Assembly (NCBI GenBank): GCA_964400625.1
Contig: CAYNUS010000009.1
Location: 1-46,485 of the forward strand
Direction of reading: 5' to 3'
From: DYFX01 sp964400625
GTDB lineage: Bacteria > Patescibacteriota > Patescibacteriia > SG8-24 > DYFX01
DNA: 46,485 bases
Part shown: in pieces, positions 43,655-46,485 of the stretch
How the letters are laid out: every line of letters starts with the position of its first letter
How positions within the stretch are numbered: the stretch's first letter is position 1
Position numbers and translations under genes: made by a program
The notes under the pieces: model-generated
Databases searched by the model: none
Told to the model about the DNA's origin: nothing
The model's input: the letters and a program-made list of their open reading frames with translations, nothing else

Positions 43655-44116
43655 ATGTTCAAGAACGAACGGGATACGACGAACGTCGCGCACGAGACCG
43701 AGACCGTCATCGCGCCGTCCGTGCGCGTCGAAGGCGACTTCGTCAGCGAAGGCAACGTCCGCATCGAAGGCGAGGTGAAGGGTTCGATCTCCACCGAGCG
43801 CGACCTGATCGTCGGCGAGGCCGCCAAGATCACGGCCGGCGTCCAGGCCCGGAACGGCGTCATCGCCGGAGAGCTCCACGGCAACCTCCGCGTCTTCGAC
43901 CGCCTCGAGCTCGCCTCCACCGCCCGCATCTACGGCGACATCCAGGCCAAGGTCCTCTCCGTCGCGCCCGGCGCGATGATGAAGGGCCAGCTCATCATCG
44001 GCCTCGAGGTCCCGGTCATGGAGAAGGCTTCCAAGACCGCCGAAGAGCGCCCGCCCGTCGCCCGCGCCGCCAAGAGCGTCCGCGAGCAGAAGATCGAGGA
44101 ACTGCTCCAGCAGTAA
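43655..44116 (+). CDS. Bactofilin
   Basis: 153 aa with GGAGG 3 nt before the ATG. The central 100 residues are the bactofilin beta-helix of 'V.GDF.SEGNVRIEGEVKGSISTERDLIVGEAAKI' type repeats (VRVEGDFVSEG, VRIEGEVKGS, LIVGEAAKITAG, VIAGELHGNL, ARIYGDIQAKVLSVAPGAMMKGQL). The flanking N- and C-terminal tails are charged and disordered. Bactofilins polymerise without nucleotide into filaments that organise the envelope or chromosome. Confidence 0.95.
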   Translation: MFKNERDTTNVAHETETVIAPSVRVEGDFVSEGNVRIEGEVKGSISTERDLIVGEAAKITAGVQARNGVIAGELHGNLRVFDRLELASTARIYGDIQAKVLSVAPGAMMKGQLIIGLEVPVMEKASKTAEERPPVARAAKSVREQKIEELLQQ

Positions 44117-44163
44117 GACCCGCGCGTTCGACGCGTCTTATAGGATGCACTAAGCGCCGAACG

Positions 44164-44943
44164 ATGTACGTCTACGTCTACGACGGGTTCGTCACCGACA
44201 AGAAGCACGAGAAGCTGCTTTCGCGCGTCGAGACGCGCCTCACCGACCTCGGCATCAGCGGCCGGATCGAGCGTTTGACGATGTTCAAGGACATCGGCGA
44301 GATCGTGGCCGACGCCGCGGCGCAGGGCTGCGAGACGATCGTCGCGGTCGGCGACGACGCCACCGTGGGCCGGCTCATCGACGCGGTCGGCCTGCACGAC
44401 ATGGCCTTCGGCGTGATCCCGATCGGGGAGGGGCCGCATACCATCGCCAACCTGCTCGGCGTCGACGAAGGCGTCGAGGCCTGCAACATCCTCTCGCGCC
44501 GCGTCCTCCATACCGTGGACCTCGGCCGCATCAACGACCATTTCTTCCTGTCGTCGGTCCGCATCCCGCGCACGCGCGCCGCCATCTCCTGCAACGGCCA
44601 GTACAGCGTCATCCCGACGGAAGACAACGAGGTGCGCGTCTGCAACCTCGCGCCGATGGCGATGGACGACGCCGGGGGAGCGACGATCAGCTCGCCGCGC
44701 GACGGGTTCCTCCAGACGGTCTTCCAGCCGTCGCCGCGCCAAGGCTTCTTCTCGAAGCTCTTCCGCGCCGCCGAGCCCCTGCCGCCGCCGACGGTCGTGC
44801 CGGTCAGGACCCTCACCGTCCGCCACAGCCAGCCGGTCACGGTGCTCCGCGACGGCCAGCGCCTGTCCTCGAGCGTCCTCGACATCGCCATCCTGCCGAA
44901 CCGCCTCAAGGTCATCACCGGCAAGACGCGCAAGTTCGAATGA
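44164..44943 (+). CDS. Divergent diacylglycerol/lipid-kinase-like protein
   Basis: 259 aa. The N-terminal 100 residues follow the DAGK catalytic fold: YVYDGFVTDKKHEKLLSRVETRLTDLGI, then AAAQGCETIVAVGDDATVGRLIDAVG in the place of the GGDGT.NEV loop, and FGVIPIGEGPHTIANLLG in the place of the P.GTANDFAR loop. The catalytic GGDG reads GDDA, so activity is doubtful. The C-terminal part has the strand-rich look of the family and ends in a basic tail. It could be a regulatory or sugar/lipid-binding relic. It follows bactofilin on the same strand; TAGGAT at 44141-44146 may be its -10. Confidence 0.6.
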   Translation: MYVYVYDGFVTDKKHEKLLSRVETRLTDLGISGRIERLTMFKDIGEIVADAAAQGCETIVAVGDDATVGRLIDAVGLHDMAFGVIPIGEGPHTIANLLGVDEGVEACNILSRRVLHTVDLGRINDHFFLSSVRIPRTRAAISCNGQYSVIPTEDNEVRVCNLAPMAMDDAGGATISSPRDGFLQTVFQPSPRQGFFSKLFRAAEPLPPPTVVPVRTLTVRHSQPVTVLRDGQRLSSSVLDIAILPNRLKVITGKTRKFE

Positions 44944-44948
44944 GGGAT

Positions 44949-44981
44949 ACAAAACACCCAGGCGATGCCTGGGTGTTTTGT
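44949..44981. terminator. Perfect bidirectional terminator
   Basis: 15-bp perfect stem (44949-44963 / 44967-44981, loop GAT) with A and T runs on both sides. It ends the plus-strand gene and, on the other strand, the tRNA-Leu transcript. Confidence 0.92.
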
Positions 44982-45067
44982 GGTGCGGTCGGAGAGACTT
45001 GAACTCTCATGCCCTTGCGAGCGCTACCACCTCAAGGTAGTGCGTCTGCCAATTTCGCCACGACCGC
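44981..45067 (-). tRNA. tRNA-Leu (anticodon GAG)
   Basis: 87 nt on the minus strand with encoded CCA. Acceptor GCGGTCG/CGACCGC, anticodon loop TTGAGGT with GAG at 34-36, a long variable arm as expected for a class II tRNA, and a TTCAAGT T loop. Its transcript begins at 45221-45249 and carries a leader of about 145 nt made of the structured repeat. Confidence 0.95.
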
Positions 45068-45078
45068 AACGTCGCTGC

Positions 45079-45203
45079 CTGACACGCTGCCGTTCGGACG
45101 CGCTTCGCGGTCCTCGCTCTCGCGTGTCAGTCGCTCCTCCTTCGCGGCTGGGCAGGCCCAGCCTTGATGGCGGTTCAAGGTGTTCCGCGCGGTCGCGCGG
45201 AAC
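45079..45203 (-). repeat. Structured multi-hairpin repeat, copy 2 (leader of tRNA-Leu)
   Basis: In transcript order on the minus strand: stem-loop 1 (45203-45182, 9-bp stem), 2 (45180-45162, 6-bp), 3 (45163-45146, 8-bp arms), a purine-rich link, and 4 (45130-45079, outer 9-bp stem CTGACACGC/GCGTGTCAG around an inner hairpin). It ends 11 nt before tRNA-Leu. The part 45121-45203 is nearly identical to copies 1 and 3. Confidence 0.8.
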
Positions 45204-45220
45204 TCGCTTGGAACAGGCAC

Positions 45221-45249
45221 ACCATACTCCAGCCCCCGCGGTTTGGCAA
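45221..45249 (-). promoter_or_regulatory. Promoter of repeat copy 2 and tRNA-Leu
   Basis: Minus strand TTGCCA (45244-45249), 17-bp spacer, TATGGT (45221-45226). The transcript would start near 45214, about 11 nt before stem-loop 1. Confidence 0.7.
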
Positions 45250-45264
45250 GATGCCTTCCGGAAA

Positions 45265-45291
45265 TGAAAAAAGGACCCCATCGGGACCCTT
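45265..45291 (-). terminator. Terminator after the secreted 193-aa gene
   Basis: Imperfect stem (four plus three bp with a 2x2 internal loop) followed on the minus strand by six T residues. Confidence 0.5.
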
Positions 45292-45873
45292 CTAGAGGCT
45301 GAGCCGGATGCCGAAGGCGGCCACCGGGCGTTCGCGTTCCCAGTCGTAGAGCGAGGCGCCCCAGAGCTGGAGCGGGAGCTTCGGGACGTTGATCTCGAGC
45401 CGGGGGCCGACGCCGAGGGCGAGGTCGCCGAGGAAGCCGATGCCGGCCCAGGAGGCGGGGCGCCAAGCGAATTCGCTGCGCGCCCAGAAGCCGGACGCGC
45501 CGGTCTCGACGAACGTGACGGAGGTGAAGCGCGCGTCGCCCGCCCAGACCATGCCGCCGACGCGCCACGAGCCTTCTTCGGCCTGTTCGACGCCGGCGCC
45601 GGCCGCGAGCACGAGCCATGGGCGCGGCGCGAACGCCGGGCCGATCATGGCGTCCGCGTACTCGCGGTCGACGTAGAAGAAGCTGTAGACGCCGAAGGGG
45701 CCGCGGAGGAGCTTCACGACGGTGCCGTTCAGGCCCGGTACGACCTCGCCGTCCGCGAGGATCGTCTGCTGTTCCAGCGTGACGGAGGCCGTGGGCGCGT
45801 CCTCCGCGCGGGCGGAGGCGGCCGAGGCGAGGGCGAGGAAGCAGGCGAGCGGTGCGGCGACGAGGGTCTTCAT
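45292..45873 (-). CDS. Secreted beta-rich hypothetical protein
   Basis: 193 aa with GGAGGAA 4 nt before the ATG. Signal peptide MKTLVAAPLACFLALASAASARA. The mature part alternates short beta strands and turns (VVKLLRGPFGVYSFFYVDREYADAMIG, PWLVLAAGAGVEQAEEGSWRVGGMVWAGDARFTSV, GFWARSEFAWRPASWAGIGFLGDLALGVGPRLEI in outline) and ends with a hydrophobic, aromatic-closing strand (AFGIRLSL). This looks like an eight-stranded outer-membrane-type barrel, yet CPR cells are thought to lack an outer membrane, so it may be a soluble beta protein or lipid-facing surface protein. Family not recognised. Confidence 0.7.
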   Translation of the reverse strand: MKTLVAAPLACFLALASAASARAEDAPTASVTLEQQTILADGEVVPGLNGTVVKLLRGPFGVYSFFYVDREYADAMIGPAFAPRPWLVLAAGAGVEQAEEGSWRVGGMVWAGDARFTSVTFVETGASGFWARSEFAWRPASWAGIGFLGDLALGVGPRLEINVPKLPLQLWGASLYDWERERPVAAFGIRLSL

Positions 45874-45933
45874 GGTTCCTCCTGCGCTTCAGGTCACCAC
45901 GCGGCGAGGCCGGCGTCAATCGCTCCGGAAAAT

Positions 45934-45955
45934 CAAAACGCCCCGTGAGGGGCGT
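45934..45955 (-). terminator. Terminator after RRM gene
   Basis: 7-bp stem ACGCCCC/GGGGCGT (45938-45944 / 45949-45955, loop GTGA) followed on the minus strand by T residues. Confidence 0.85.
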
Positions 45956-45965
45956 CTTGGGGAGC

Positions 45966-46229
45966 TTACTGGCGCTCCGGGCGGGGCTGCGCTTCGTTCA
46001 GGGCGACCGGGCGACCGACAATTTCCTTGCCGTTCATTTCCTCGATCGCGCGAGCGGCCTCCTCGGGGGAGGACATCTCGACGAAGCCGAAACCGCGCTT
46101 GCGGCCCGTCATGCGGTCGACCGGGATGAACACGGAAGCGACCGTACCGAACGGGGCGAAAGCGGCCTTGAGGTCGTCCTCGGTGGCCTGGAAAGACAGG
46201 CTGCCGACGAAGATCTTGTTGCTGGCCAT
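45966..46229 (-). CDS. RRM-family RNA-binding protein
   Basis: 87 aa, a single RNA-recognition motif. RNP2 is KIFVGSL at residues 5-11 and RNP1 is RGFGFVEM near residues 45-52, with VDRMTGRKRG before it, as in the small cyanobacterial and other bacterial Rbp proteins. A short tail (NEAQPRPERQ) follows. It should bind single-stranded RNA and may act as an RNA chaperone. The promoter at 46350-46378 gives an untranslated leader of about 113 nt, much longer than others here, which suggests control at the RNA level. Confidence 0.95.
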   Translation of the reverse strand: MASNKIFVGSLSFQATEDDLKAAFAPFGTVASVFIPVDRMTGRKRGFGFVEMSSPEEAARAIEEMNGKEIVGRPVALNEAQPRPERQ

Positions 46230-46349
46230 ACTGCGTTGGGCTTGAGCTGGTGAATAAAAGGTTCGGACCTTTCACTCGTCTTCGCACTGTTTGAACGCGG
46301 TATGGCTGTCGCCGACCTCGATTCCCGTGCTACGTACGCGTGTAAGGGC

Positions 46350-46378
46350 AAGGTACCGGAACCGCGCGTATCTGTCAA
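46350..46378 (-). promoter_or_regulatory. RRM gene promoter
   Basis: Minus strand TTGACA (46373-46378), 17-bp spacer, TACCTT (46350-46355). Start expected near 46343. The divergent repeat copy 3 promoter begins 12 bp away. Confidence 0.7.
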
Positions 46379-46389
46379 CGATATCGGCC

Positions 46390-46418
46390 TTGCCTGTCAA
46401 GAGGGGAGGCGATAGGCT
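46390..46418 (+). promoter_or_regulatory. Promoter of repeat copy 3
   Basis: TTGCCT (46390-46395), 17-bp spacer, TAGGCT (46413-46418), predicting a start near 46425, only 6 nt before stem-loop 1 of the repeat. Confidence 0.65.
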
Positions 46419-46430
46419 TTTAACGCTCCA

Positions 46431-46485
46431 TTCCGCGCGACCGCGCGGAACACCTTGAACCGCCATCAAGGCTGGGCCTGCCCAG
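46431..46485 (+). repeat. Structured multi-hairpin repeat, copy 3 (cut by window edge)
   Basis: Plus-strand copy of the element. Stem-loop 1 is 46431-46450, stem-loop 2 is 46453-46471, and stem-loop 3 begins at 46470 and is cut by the end of the window. The visible part matches copy 2 base for base. What gene follows is outside the window. Confidence 0.75.

Noticed and set aside
45024..45281. 85-codon frame through repeat copy 2 and tRNA-Leu
   Set aside because: It runs through the promoter, repeat and tRNA; the similarity to a frame through copy 1 reflects the RNA repeat, not protein conservation.

Overview
The window (46.5 kb, roughly two-thirds G+C) looks like a chromosome segment of a Candidate Phyla Radiation (Patescibacteria) bacterium. 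Supporting features are a TrbC/VirB2-type pilin-like protein with a Cys-rich tail, a secreted protein with the repeated 'GD.KR..F....F.TWY.DF' module, an archaeal-type CMP kinase, a seven-TM orphan histidine kinase, an RRM RNA-binding protein, and many short proteins of unknown function. The exact lineage cannot be read from the sequence. Promoters are unusually legible: nearly all have a 17-bp spacer, and many put the -10 hexamer only 6-9 nt before the start codon, which predicts leaderless mRNAs. A second class of genes, mostly of unknown function, has clear Shine-Dalgarno sites.

Layout. 1-158: a multi-hairpin repeat with its own promoter. 159-4441: anchored oligopeptide-binding protein and secG, then a DsbA-like oxidase coupled to a Cys-rich pilin-like protein. 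4544-7390: uvrA. 7440-9290: an A+T-richer island with a near-consensus promoter, a DGQHR (DndB/DpdB-like) protein, an HNH protein, a predicted small RNA and a tRNA-like gene whose anticodon arm is perfectly complementary to the small RNA's 5' end. 9391-13000: type II pantothenate kinase, small proteins, and the overlapping set RluA-family synthase / CMP kinase / rplS. 13000-18400: hypothetical genes between two inverted MITE-like repeats, tRNA-Ile(UAU), a DUF4406-like duplicated protein, a GRDP-like protein, a CPBP protease, an ASCH protein and tRNA-Val. 18492-29392: an envelope and copper-handling island. 29474-30951: two hypothetical genes. 31059-41272: valS, a secreted protein, four small membrane-anchored proteins, tyrS, argS and an ornithine-decarboxylase-like enzyme. 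41312-45067: GNAT, histidine kinase, bactofilin, divergent lipid-kinase-like protein, tRNA-Leu. 45079-46485: second and third copies of the structured repeat around a secreted protein and an RRM protein.

How the parts fit. The copper island encodes metal capture (HMA protein, HMA-TauE/SafE-cupredoxin fusion), export (CopA-type and CopB-type ATPases), periplasm-side oxidation (multicopper oxidase with a Met/His-rich loop) and thiol oxidation (DsbA-like), which together read as copper detoxification in an oxygen-exposed cell. The DsbA/pilin pair at 2338-4441 looks like a dedicated disulfide-forming unit for a surface structure.

The most novel signals are (1) the structured repeat, present three times, always just downstream of a good promoter, with a compensatory base-pair change, and in one copy forming the leader of tRNA-Leu; and (2) the tRNA-like gene plus complementary small RNA beside the DGQHR-HNH module. 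All functional statements are from reading sequence and family knowledge; no database search was run.
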